Assembly: GCF_024594815.1 (NCBI RefSeq)
Contig: NZ_JANJOU010000002.1
Coordinates: 124,001-188,000 of the forward strand
Direction: 5' to 3'
Length of the DNA stretch: 64,000 nucleotides
Origin: Roseomonas populi
Lineage (GTDB): Bacteria; Pseudomonadota; Alphaproteobacteria; Acetobacterales; Acetobacteraceae
The translations under genes were made by a program, and so were the position numbers. The notes under the pieces are model-generated. The model made no database searches, was not told where the DNA came from, and worked only from the letters and a program-made list of their open reading frames with translations. Below, in pieces: positions 16,655 to 24,607 of the stretch (position 1 is the first letter of the stretch; the number at the start of each line of letters is the position of its first letter).

Positions 16655-17890
16655 ATGGATGCCTCCCTACACCATGTTCCCTCGGCCAGAGGCGCCGGGC
16701 GCGACCGGGAAGCCTTCCTCCGGATCCTGCTGGTCTTTCTTCGCCTCGGCCTGACTTCCTTCGGCGGGCCGGTCGCTCATCTCGGCTATTTCCGGGACGA
16801 GTTCGTCACACGCCGCCGCTGGCTGGACGAGAAGGGCTATGCCGACCTCTTGGCGCTGGCGCAGTTCCTGCCTGGGCCGGCCAGCAGCCAGGTCGGCTTC
16901 TCGCTGGGCGTGCTGCGGGGCGGCCTGCCCGGTGGGATCGCCGCCTGGCTCGGCTTCACCCTGCCATCGGCCCTGCTGATGCTGCTGGCGGCCTACGGGG
17001 TGGAGTGGACGACGGGCGGCACCGGTGCGGGCATCGTGCACGGCCTCAAGCTCGTCGCGGTTGCCGTGGTGGCGCAGGCCGTCTGGGGCATGGGGGGAAG
17101 CCTGTGTCCGGACAGGCCCCGGCAGACGATCGCACTGTTGGCCACCGTCGCCGTTCTGCTCCTGCCCTTCGCGTTCACGCAGGTCGGCGTGATCCTCGCC
17201 GGTGCGGCGGCGGGCCTGATCCTCTACCGGGGCACGGACGCGGGACCACCGGGCCGCGCGATGCCCTTCCGCGTTCCCCGGGGCGCGGCCATCGCCGCGC
17301 TGGCCCTGTTCCCCGCCCTGCTGGCCGGGCTGCCACTGCTGGCCGCAGCGGCCGGCTCTCACACCATCACCATGGTCGAGGCGTTCTACCGGGCCGGGTC
17401 GCTCGTCTTCGGCGGTGGTCATGTGGTGCTGCCGCTGCTGGAGCGCGCCTTCGTGCCGACCGGCTGGATTGGCGCTGACGCGTTCCTCGCGGGCTACGGC
17501 GTGGCGCAGGCGGTGCCGGGGCCGCTCTTCACCTTCGCCGCCTTCGTGGGTGCGGCCCAGAGCCTGGCGCCGGGCGGCCTCGTCGGGGCGGCACTCGCGC
17601 TGCTGGCGGTGTTCCTGCCGGGGATCCTGCTGATGTACGGCATGCTGCCGTTCTGGGAAGCATTGCGGCACCAGCTCGTGGCGCGCGCGGCGCTCCAGGG
17701 CGTCAACGCCGCCGTCGTCGGCCTGCTCGCCGCGGCGCTGTTCAACCCGATCTGGACCTCCACCGTCCACACGCCTGCCGACTTCGCGGTGGCGCTGCTG
17801 GCCTTCGCGGCGCTGGTCTGGTGGCGGGTCCCGGCTTGGCTGGTTGTTGCCCTGACAGCTGCGGCGGGTGCCGTGCTGACCGGGATCTGA
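16655..17890 (+). CDS. chrA: Chromate efflux transporter ChrA, two-domain form
   Basis: 411 residues, with GGAG before the ATG. Two homologous CHR halves in one chain. The N-half has RLGLTSFGGPVAHLGYFRDEFV and QFLPGPASSQVGFSLG. The C-half has GSLVFGGGHVVLPLLE and AVPGPLFTFAAFVGA. These are the signature motifs of long-chain ChrA proteins of the CHR superfamily, inner-membrane proteins that expel chromate using the proton gradient. No chrB-type regulator is adjacent. Because CHR proteins can be recruited for other oxyanions, the exact ion is inferred from family membership. Confidence 0.92.
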   Translation: MDASLHHVPSARGAGRDREAFLRILLVFLRLGLTSFGGPVAHLGYFRDEFVTRRRWLDEKGYADLLALAQFLPGPASSQVGFSLGVLRGGLPGGIAAWLGFTLPSALLMLLAAYGVEWTTGGTGAGIVHGLKLVAVAVVAQAVWGMGGSLCPDRPRQTIALLATVAVLLLPFAFTQVGVILAGAAAGLILYRGTDAGPPGRAMPFRVPRGAAIAALALFPALLAGLPLLAAAAGSHTITMVEAFYRAGSLVFGGGHVVLPLLERAFVPTGWIGADAFLAGYGVAQAVPGPLFTFAAFVGAAQSLAPGGLVGAALALLAVFLPGILLMYGMLPFWEALRHQLVARAALQGVNAAVVGLLAAALFNPIWTSTVHTPADFAVALLAFAALVWWRVPAWLVVALTAAAGAVLTGI

Positions 17891-18063
17891 CGCGTTCCTG
17901 AGCCGCGAAATCGGTTCCGCGATTGCGGAGTGGGAACGCGGACATCCGGTGGCAGATCCTGCTCCGCCACCCTCCATCCCGAAGCGGTCCTCTGGTTCGG
18001 ATGTCCTGAGCTTCCCCTCTTGGAGAGGAGGTGCAAAAGGGGCTGGGGAGGAACCCGCCTATA

Positions 18064-18789
18064 ATGTCCGCTTTCCCTACTGCTGCTCAGAAGTTCGACC
18101 CTGCGCGGGCCAACGACTACCGAGCCCAGAGCCGTATTGCCTTGGCGGGGTACGATGCCTGCCATGAACTGGCCGCTTGCATGCTCACTGCGACACTCGG
18201 CGCGGGAAGCACGGCCCGCGTCCTCGTCGTTGGAGCGGGAGGAGGGGCGCAGGAGATCCTCACCGCGGGCCTTCTTGAGCCGAACTGGCGCTTCACAGCC
18301 GTAGACCCCTCAGCCCCGATGATGGAGATCGCGCTCGCCAATCTGGAGCAGAAGGGATTGCTCGGGCGTACCGAGATCCATCTTGGCTACGTCGATGACC
18401 TCACGTCCGACGAGCTTTTCGACGCGGCAACCCTGATCGGGGTGCTTCATCACCAGCCAGGCGAGGAGTCCAAGCGCCAACTCCTGCGATCCGTCGCAAG
18501 CCGCCTCAGGCCGGGCGCTCCGCTGATCCTGGCAGGCAACCGCTACGCCTACACGAGTCAACCGCTGCTCCTGGCCGCCTGGGGTGAGCGCTGGCGCATG
18601 CAGGGCGCAACAGCCGAGGAAGTGCAGGCCAAGCTTGGCAAGATCCTCGAAGGGGCTGATCCTCCCGCTTCGGAGGAAGTCGTCGCCGAACTCCTGGCTG
18701 ATGCAGGCTTCGAACAGCCGACCTGGTTCTTCTCAAGTTTGTTCTGGGGGGCATGCCTGGCGAAGCGCGGCAAGGACCACCTCGCTTAG
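18064..18789 (+). CDS. Class I SAM-dependent methyltransferase
   Basis: 241 residues from the ATG at 18064; a GTG at 18031 with AGGAGG just before it would add 11 residues. Rossmann-type methyltransferase: motif I VLVVGAGGGAQE, the acidic end of strand 2 AVDPS, then VLHHQP and the RLRPGAPLILAG segment. The substrate is unknown. It stands alone after chrA, with a 173-bp spacer and a hairpin downstream. Its GC content looks slightly lower than that of its neighbours. Confidence 0.8.
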   Translation: MSAFPTAAQKFDPARANDYRAQSRIALAGYDACHELAACMLTATLGAGSTARVLVVGAGGGAQEILTAGLLEPNWRFTAVDPSAPMMEIALANLEQKGLLGRTEIHLGYVDDLTSDELFDAATLIGVLHHQPGEESKRQLLRSVASRLRPGAPLILAGNRYAYTSQPLLLAAWGERWRMQGATAEEVQAKLGKILEGADPPASEEVVAELLADAGFEQPTWFFSSLFWGACLAKRGKDHLA

Positions 18790-18794
18790 CCCCG

Positions 18795-18837
18795 GAGGCC
18801 GCCCAATCTGCCGTAAGGGACAGCATCGAGCGGCCTC
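18795..18837. terminator. Hairpin between convergent genes
   Basis: GAGGCCGC (18795-18802) pairs perfectly with GCGGCCTC (18830-18837), and the interior holds a smaller CTG/CAG stem. It sits just after the methyltransferase stop and before the end of the opposing receptor gene, so it could serve both. No T-run is visible. Confidence 0.45.
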
Positions 18838-18887
18838 ATTCTGTGGAACGGTCTCGGGGCGGGATGACCGACCTGAGCGGGTAACGG

Positions 18888-19862
18888 CTAGTCCGCCGAA
18901 ATCCTCGCGGCCGTGATGATGCCTTTGTAGATCGCGGACTCGCGGGTGATCCGCGCCGCCATGTTGGTGGGGCTGCCGCCGATGCCGCTGATTCCGATCC
19001 GCTCCATCAGCGCGGTCACCTCCGGCAATCGTAGCGCCTCGTTGATCCCCTGATTGAGGCTCTCGAGCACGGGCGCGGGGGTTCCGGCCGGGGCTGCGAA
19101 GCCGGTCCAAGAGGTCAGGGTCAGGTCGCGATGGCCCAGTTCGCCCGCCGTAGGCACGTTGGGCAGGAGGCGGGAGCGCTCCGGGCCGGTGCTCATCAGC
19201 GCCACGGCCCGGCCGCCCTCGACATGCGGAACCACGTTGGCCACCGCCTCGAAGAACAGGTCCACCTGGCCGCCGATGAGGTCGTTCATCGCCGGCGCGC
19301 CGCCGCGGTAAGGTACGTGGGTCAGTTCCGTGCCAGTCACGCGGGCGAAGAGCGCGCCCAGCAGGTGCGGCAGGCTCCCGCTGCCGGCGGAGGCGTAGGT
19401 GATCCGCCCGGGGGAGCGCTTCGCGGCCGCGACGACGTCCGCGACGGAGGCGTAGCCGCTCCTGGCGTGGGTGGTCAGCACCATCGGACCCTCGGAGGCC
19501 ATGGCCACCGGCGCGAAGGAGGCGGCGGGGTCGTAACCCGCACTCGCGTAGACGAAGGGCGCGATCACGAAGGTGCTGGTGGTACCGAACAGCAGGGTAT
19601 GCCCGTCGGGGGCGGCGCGCGCCACGTACTGGGCGCCGATGGTGCTGCCGGCTCCGGTGCGGTTCTCCAGCACGAAGGGCTGGCCCAGCTTGCGCTGCAG
19701 ATGCAGCGCCACCGCCCGCCCCAGCGGGTCGGACTGCCCACCGGCCGCGAAGGGGCTGACGATCGTCACGGGTCTGTCCGGGTAGCCCGCCGCCTGGGCG
19801 CTACGCGCCATCAGGACGGCCGCCATGCCGCCGCCAAGTCCGCGCCGCGTGATCGTGGCCAT
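18888..19862 (-). CDS. TTT receptor (Bug family), divergent from a flavin hydroxylase
   Basis: 324 residues; the ATG at 19862 follows GGAGGAAGC, and the longer frame upstream is discarded. Signal TITRRGLGGGMAAVLM, cleavage near AQAAG. Landmarks: PDRPVTIVSPFAAGGQSDPLGR, VLENRTGAGSTIG, APDGHTLLFGT and VPYRGGAPAMNDLIGGQVDLFF. A periplasmic receptor for a small carboxylate. It shares the 134-bp control region with the monooxygenase gene at 19997, where the palindrome at 19953-19971 lies, so uptake and hydroxylation are probably coregulated by the IclR protein nearby. Confidence 0.9.
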   Translation of the reverse strand: MATITRRGLGGGMAAVLMARSAQAAGYPDRPVTIVSPFAAGGQSDPLGRAVALHLQRKLGQPFVLENRTGAGSTIGAQYVARAAPDGHTLLFGTTSTFVIAPFVYASAGYDPAASFAPVAMASEGPMVLTTHARSGYASVADVVAAAKRSPGRITYASAGSGSLPHLLGALFARVTGTELTHVPYRGGAPAMNDLIGGQVDLFFEAVANVVPHVEGGRAVALMSTGPERSRLLPNVPTAGELGHRDLTLTSWTGFAAPAGTPAPVLESLNQGINEALRLPEVTALMERIGISGIGGSPTNMAARITRESAIYKGIITAARISAD

Positions 19863-19952
19863 GCTTCCTCCTCCAACCCGTCGCAGTTCTTGCCCCGATC
19901 TTCCCCAGATACGGGGCAGTGGCAAGCCGGATTTGATATTGACGAAGAGAGT

Positions 19953-19971
19953 TCGCATTTGCTGAATGCGA
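19953..19971. promoter_or_regulatory. Perfect 7-bp inverted repeat, candidate IclR operator
   Basis: TCGCATT and AATGCGA flank a 5-nt spacer (TGCTG), 26 bp before the monooxygenase start and 91 bp before the divergent receptor start. Length and symmetry suit an IclR-type operator, and an IclR gene follows the monooxygenase. The binder is inferred. Confidence 0.5.
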
Positions 19972-19996
19972 CTGGCTTGAAGCGGGTGCCGGGAAG

Positions 19997-21205
19997 ATGA
20001 CGATATCGGGGAATGGGCGGCAGATCCTGATCGCGGGCGGTGGCCTGGGCGGTCTCGCGGCGGCGCTCGCGCTCCTCCAGCGCGGCTTCGAGGTGCAGGT
20101 CCTCGAGCAGGCGGCCGAGCTGCGCGAGGTGGGGGCGGGGGTTCAGATCAGCGCCAACGGCTCCCGCGCCCTGCACGCCCTCGGTGTCGGGCAGGCAGTC
20201 GAGCGGGAGGCTTGCACGGCCAGCGGCAAGGAGATCCGGCTCTGGAGCTCCGGACAGACCTGGAAGCTCTTCGACCTCGGGGCGGAATCCGTCGCCCGCT
20301 ACGGCCATCCCTACTACACGGTCTACCGCCCGGACCTGCACGGCGCGCTGGCGGAAGCGGTGCGCCGGGCCAGCCCGGACGCGATCCGCCTCGGCGCCCG
20401 CGTCGTCGGCTTCGCCCAGGACGCGGACAGCGTGACCCTGCACCTGGCCGACGGCAGCGAGGTGCGGGGCGATGCGCTGATCGGCGCGGACGGCATCCAC
20501 TCCCGCATTCGCCACGGCCTGTTCGGGGAGGACCGCGCCCGCTTCTCCGGCATGCTGGCCTGGCGCGGCGTGATCCCCATGGCCGCCCTGCCGGCCCATA
20601 TGCGCCGCACCGTCGCGACGAACTGGATCGGGCCGGGGCGCCACGTGGTGCATTACCCCCTGCATCACGGGGAGCTGATGAACTTCGTCGGCATCGTCGA
20701 GCGGAGCGACTGGCAGGTGGAATCCTGGACGGAACGCGGCACGACGGAAGAGTTGGCCGCTGACTTCGCCGGCTGGCACGAGGACGTGCACGCCATGATC
20801 CGCGCGATCGAGGTGCCCTACAAATGGGCGCTCATGCTGCGCCCGCCGCTGGAGCGCTGGACCGAGGGCCGCGTCACGCTCCTCGGCGACGCCTGCCACC
20901 CCACCCTGCCCATGATGGCGCAGGGCGCCGTGCAGGCGATCGAGGACGGCTTCGTGCTCGGCCGGGCGCTGGAGGCGCGGCCGGGCGACATTCCCGCCGC
21001 CCTGCTGCGCTACGAGGAAGCGCGGCGCGAGCGAACCAACCGCATGGTCGTCGCCTCCGCCGAGAACGCCGCCCGCTTCCACAACCCTGCCCTGGCGGAA
21101 GCCGCCGGCGCCCAGGCCTATGTGGACCGCGAATGGGCGGAGGACCGCGTGCGGGAACGGTACGACTGGCTTTTCCGCTACAGGGTGGACGAGGTTGCGG
21201 TCTGA
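19997..21205 (+). CDS. FAD-dependent monooxygenase, salicylate/6-hydroxynicotinate hydroxylase-like
   Basis: 402 residues. Class A flavin hydroxylase: dinucleotide fold GGGLGG (14-19) with acidic end LEQA, the second FAD/NADPH motif [10 protein letters not shown], and the third FAD motif [17 protein letters not shown]. The form resembles single-component enzymes such as salicylate 1-hydroxylase and 3-hydroxybenzoate 6-hydroxylase, which hydroxylate an aromatic acid with NAD(P)H and O2. No ring-cleavage dioxygenase is adjacent. Cytosolic, no signal peptide. It is divergent from a receptor and followed by an IclR regulator, a typical substrate-inducible unit. Confidence 0.88.
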   Translation: MTISGNGRQILIAGGGLGGLAAALALLQRGFEVQVLEQAAELREVGAGVQISANGSRALHALGVGQAVEREACTASGKEIRLWSSGQTWKLFDLGAESVARYGHPYYTVYRPDLHGALAEAVRRASPDAIRLGARVVGFAQDADSVTLHLADGSEVRGDALIGADGIHSRIRHGLFGEDRARFSGMLAWRGVIPMAALPAHMRRTVATNWIGPGRHVVHYPLHHGELMNFVGIVERSDWQVESWTERGTTEELAADFAGWHEDVHAMIRAIEVPYKWALMLRPPLERWTEGRVTLLGDACHPTLPMMAQGAVQAIEDGFVLGRALEARPGDIPAALLRYEEARRERTNRMVVASAENAARFHNPALAEAAGAQAYVDREWAEDRVRERYDWLFRYRVDEVAV

Positions 21206-21265
21206 CCGAACCGGGCGAGGGGGCGTCGTTTGACGGTGGGCACCGGCCGGCCGCTTAGTTCGGGG

Positions 21266-22054
21266 ATGACGCGACAACCCGCCACCCGGCTGGATCCCGA
21301 GGCTGACACAGCTCCGGAGCAACGCTCCATTCAGTCGGTCGTCATCGGCTTCCGGCTGATCGAGGCGCTGGAGGCCGCACCGGGCCCGCTTTCCCTGAAG
21401 GAGCTCGCCGCCGCGGCGGGCATGCCGCCCAGCCGCGCGCACGCCTATCTCGCCAGCCTGCGGGCCGTAGGGCTCGTTGCCCAGGACGGGGAAGGGGGGC
21501 GCTACGATCTTGGGCCCCGGGCCCTGTCCCTCGGCCTCGCGGCGCTCGGCCGGTTGGAGGTGCGCGACGCCGCGCTTCCCGCGATGCGCCGCTTCCGGGA
21601 CGGGACGGGGGAGGCCGTGCACCTCTCGGTCTGGGCGGGGCAGGCGCCCGTCATCGTGTCGCGCCTGGATGGGACGCGGGGCGGCTCGCTCTCTATCCGG
21701 ATCGGCACCATGCTGCCGCTGGAGCGCTCCGCTTCCGGGCGGATTTTCCTGGCCTTCCTGGACGAGGCCGATGCCGGGGCGCGCGAACGGCTCGGGGAAA
21801 CCGTGGACCGGGTCCGGGCGGACCGGATGGCGATGACGGACGGCCTACTCAACGCGGGCTTCGCCGCGATTTCCGTTCCGGTCTTCGACCACCTGGGCGA
21901 GATAGCGGGCGCGATGACGACGCTGGGCGCGGCCGGGCACCTGGACACATCACCCGACGGACCGGCCGCCGAAGCCCTTCGCGCGGCGGGCGAGAGCGCC
22001 TCCGCGGCCCTCGGCTACCAGCCGGAAAGCAACGCTGAACCCGAAGGCCGCTGA
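21266..22054 (+). CDS. IclR-family transcriptional regulator
   Basis: 262 residues from the ATG at 21266; a TTG at 21230 is an alternative. The winged helix (about 22-85) has GPLSLKELAAAAGMPPSRAHAYLASL. The GAF-like effector domain (about 95-250) includes AVHLSVWAGQAPVIVSRLDG and the end segment GFAAISVPVFDHLGEIAGAMTTLG. IclR proteins control aromatic catabolic genes as activators or repressors. The position 60 nt after the monooxygenase and the palindrome upstream of that gene suggest a local role. Confidence 0.88.
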   Translation: MTRQPATRLDPEADTAPEQRSIQSVVIGFRLIEALEAAPGPLSLKELAAAAGMPPSRAHAYLASLRAVGLVAQDGEGGRYDLGPRALSLGLAALGRLEVRDAALPAMRRFRDGTGEAVHLSVWAGQAPVIVSRLDGTRGGSLSIRIGTMLPLERSASGRIFLAFLDEADAGARERLGETVDRVRADRMAMTDGLLNAGFAAISVPVFDHLGEIAGAMTTLGAAGHLDTSPDGPAAEALRAAGESASAALGYQPESNAEPEGR

Positions 22055-22156
22055 CGCCGGGCCGGGCATCGAAGACAACCGTCACCCTGCGCTCAGGGCC
22101 GGGGAGAATGGCGCCGCCCGCGAGAGAGCCGGGCGGCCGCTCAGGAGAACCTGGGT

Positions 22157-22180
22157 GCCGCGGCCCGAGGGAGCCGCGGC
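22157..22180. terminator. Strong GC hairpin between convergent IclR and MFS genes
   Basis: GCCGCGGC (22157-22164) and GCCGCGGC (22173-22180) are self-complementary and form an 8-bp stem with an 8-nt loop, 8 bp beyond the end of the minus-strand MFS gene. No T-run is visible. Confidence 0.45.
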
Positions 22181-22187
22181 GCGCCAG

Positions 22188-23477
22188 CTACCGGGTTGGC
22201 GCTGCGGGCGCTGCTCCCTTGCCGGCCGCCCACCGGTCGCGCAGGGCCATTAACACCGTGAGCAGCATGAAGCCTACGGCGGCACCGAAGATCCAGCGCG
22301 GCTCCCCGTGGTCCAGGATCCAGCCGAACAGCAACGGGCCGGCGGCCCCGCCGACATTGAAGCCGGTGGAGACGATCCCGAAGGCCCGCCCCGATCCCCC
22401 GGGCGGTGCTGCGGCCTGCACCATCATGTCCCGCGACGGGGCGATGACGCCGGATAGAAACCCCGCAGCGCCGAGGGCGAGCGTCAGCGCCAGGGCCCCG
22501 AGGTCCCCGACGGCGACGAGCAGGGTCAGCAGCGCGGTCAGCGCGAAGGCGGCCGCCGCGACATCGCCGTGCCGACGTGTCCGGTCCGCAAGGAAGCCGC
22601 CGACCAGGACGCCGAAGGCGCTCAGCATCAAGAAGGCCGTCAGGGCGGCATTGGCCTGGGTGAGGGTGATCCCATAGCCGCTGACCAGGGCGGCGACCGA
22701 GAAGTTCTGGATGGCCCCGTTCGAGAAGCTGAGCAGCGCGAAGAACACGGTCAGCGAGATGATGGCAGGCGTGAAGATCGTCCCGCCGGTCGGGCTTCCG
22801 CCGTCGGCCGGCTGCTTCCCGGCATCGGCGGGGCCCTGCGCCGCGGGCACGCGCATCGGCAGGATGAAGGCCACCAGCAGCACGCCTGCGAGGCCCACCA
22901 CGCCGAGCGCCAGGCCGGGCCCGCCGAGGAGGGCGAGGCCGATCAGGACCGCGGGGGCGATGGCCGTGCCGAGGTAGCCTGCGAAGGTATGCAGGGAGAA
23001 GGCCCGGCCCATCTGCGCCTTGGGAATGCCGGCCGAGAGCAGGGCATAGTCCGCGGGATGGAAGGCACCGTTGGCGAGCCCCGCCAACGCCGCCCCGACG
23101 AGCAGCCAAGCGTAGGTTCCGACCAGCCCGATGGACAGCAGGGCCAGCCCACCCAGGCCGAGGCCGGCCGCCAGCACGCGCCGGGCGCCGATCCGGTCCA
23201 CCAGGAAGCCGATCGGCGCCTGGGCCACGGCCGAGACGACGTTGAAGACCGTCAGGGCCAGGCCGAGTTCGACGAAGCCGACCTGCAGCCTGTCGCGGAG
23301 GAAGGGAAAGAGAGGTGGGAGGGCAAGGATGTAGACGTGGCTGACAAGGTGGGCGAGCGACACGAGCAGCAGGAGACGCTTGGCGCCCGACGGCCGTTCA
23401 CTTCCCAGGTGCGACTGCACATCCCTGCCAACCGCCCGCAGATCGACTTGGCGCGACGACAATGGCGTTCCCCTCAT
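22188..23477 (-). CDS. MFS transporter, fosmidomycin-resistance-like
   Basis: 429 residues from the ATG at 23477; longer starts are possible. Twelve hydrophobic segments with a cytosolic loop rich in Ala/Gly/Pro at about 195-225. The first helix LVSLAHLVSHVYILALPPLFPFL and GLANGAFHPADYALLS resemble the Fsr group of drug and solute exporters. The sequence GRAFSLHTFAGYLGTAIAP is also typical. The substrate is unknown. It is flanked by an IclR gene (convergent) and a LysR gene on the same strand 128 bp upstream; either may control it. An inner-membrane protein. Confidence 0.82.
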   Translation of the reverse strand: MRGTPLSSRQVDLRAVGRDVQSHLGSERPSGAKRLLLLVSLAHLVSHVYILALPPLFPFLRDRLQVGFVELGLALTVFNVVSAVAQAPIGFLVDRIGARRVLAAGLGLGGLALLSIGLVGTYAWLLVGAALAGLANGAFHPADYALLSAGIPKAQMGRAFSLHTFAGYLGTAIAPAVLIGLALLGGPGLALGVVGLAGVLLVAFILPMRVPAAQGPADAGKQPADGGSPTGGTIFTPAIISLTVFFALLSFSNGAIQNFSVAALVSGYGITLTQANAALTAFLMLSAFGVLVGGFLADRTRRHGDVAAAAFALTALLTLLVAVGDLGALALTLALGAAGFLSGVIAPSRDMMVQAAAPPGGSGRAFGIVSTGFNVGGAAGPLLFGWILDHGEPRWIFGAAVGFMLLTVLMALRDRWAAGKGAAPAAPTR

Positions 23478-23605
23478 TCCTGGCGGGCCCTTTTGAACCG
23501 GGCCTTGGTACGACGGGCATGGGTCCCACGGCCCAGGTGCCAGCGCAATCATCCAGGCCGGGTATCAGGGTCGATGAGGGAGCAACGGTTGCGGTGGGCG
23601 GCCCC

Positions 23606-24502
23606 TTACCGCCGGGCCGGAACGGACTGCCGGGCGACCGTCATGAAGGCCGACGCAGCCGGCGAGAGGCTGCGTCCCGCGCGCGAGATCAACGCCACGT
23701 CCCGCCGGACCCTGGGCTCCTCCAGCGGCAGCGCCACCAGCCCCATGGCCGGCGATTGCCCGACCAGGTAGCCCGGCAGCAGGGCGATGCCGAAGCCGGC
23801 CGCCGTGAGGGAGAGTGCGGTGGCGAAGAAGGACACCTCCCAGGCCGGCTCCAGCGAGCGGCCCTGAGCTGCCAGCGTCTCGTCGATCAGGGTGCGGATC
23901 GGGTTGCCGGGCACGACGGAGATGCACGGCTCGGCCAGCGCCTCGGCCCATGAGAGCCGAGGCCGCGCGGCAAGGGGCGCGTCGCCGCGACAGATGGCGC
24001 TGATCTGGTCGCTCAGGAGCGTCTCGGTGCGGATCCCCGTCGGGACCTCGCCCACCGTGCCCATCCCGATCTCCGCGATGCCCTCCTCCACCATCGGGAC
24101 GACCCGGTCCGGGGAGACGTCGCGGAGGACCAGGCGGATGCCTGGATGGCGCTCGACGAACACGCGCATCATGCCGGGGAGCATGACGGCGGCGATGGCG
24201 GCGGAGGCCGCGATCACGAGCTGCCCGCCCCGCCGCGCCGCCAGTCCCTGCACGCCCGCGAGAAGGCGGCCTCTCTCCTGCAGCACGCGCTCGGCGCCTT
24301 CCAGGGCGTCCCTTCCTGCCTCGGTCAGCTGAAGCCGGCGCGTCGTTCGGTCGAGCAGCCGCAGCCCCAGCTCCGCCTCAAGCTGCCGGAGCAGGAGGCT
24401 TATGGCGGATGGGGTCAGGCCCATGCGCTCCGCCGCGGCCGTGAGGCTTCCCTGACGGGCGCACAGCACGAACGCCTCAAGTTGCCGCAGCGTGGGGTTC
24501 AC
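23606..24502 (-). CDS. LysR-family transcriptional regulator
   Basis: 298 residues from a GTG at 24502, preceded by GAGGAAA. The N-terminal helix-turn-helix has the standard form LRQLEAFVLCARQGSLTAAAERMGLTPSAISLLLRQLEAELGLRLLDR. The periplasmic-binding-like effector domain spans about 88-290. Divergent from the flavin monooxygenase at 24608 with 105 bp between, the classic LysR layout, so it most likely activates that gene. A perfect 6-bp inverted repeat with the AT-rich LysR character sits in this region. Confidence 0.9.
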   Translation of the reverse strand: MNPTLRQLEAFVLCARQGSLTAAAERMGLTPSAISLLLRQLEAELGLRLLDRTTRRLQLTEAGRDALEGAERVLQERGRLLAGVQGLAARRGGQLVIAASAAIAAVMLPGMMRVFVERHPGIRLVLRDVSPDRVVPMVEEGIAEIGMGTVGEVPTGIRTETLLSDQISAICRGDAPLAARPRLSWAEALAEPCISVVPGNPIRTLIDETLAAQGRSLEPAWEVSFFATALSLTAAGFGIALLPGYLVGQSPAMGLVALPLEEPRVRRDVALISRAGRSLSPAASAFMTVARQSVPARR

Positions 24503-24526
24503 GAGATTTCCTCACGAATGATCTAT

Positions 24527-24541
24527 GATTATTCGATAATC
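24527..24541. promoter_or_regulatory. LysR-type binding site
   Basis: GATTAT-TCG-ATAATC is a perfect inverted repeat and fits the T-N11-A rule of LysR sites. It stands 25 bp before the LysR start and 67 bp before the divergent monooxygenase, in an AT-rich patch unlike the surroundings. Probable recognition site for the adjacent LysR protein. Confidence 0.6.
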
Positions 24542-24607
24542 CTCAAAGGCGCCATCACCTAGAACCGTATCTGCGCCCAGGCTGGGGCAGGGAAGCGGGA
24601 GGTCGCC

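Noticed and set aside
18060-18065. TATAAT overlapping the methyltransferase start as a -10 box
   Set aside because: No -35 element is present at the proper distance, and a promoter at this position would initiate downstream of the start codon.
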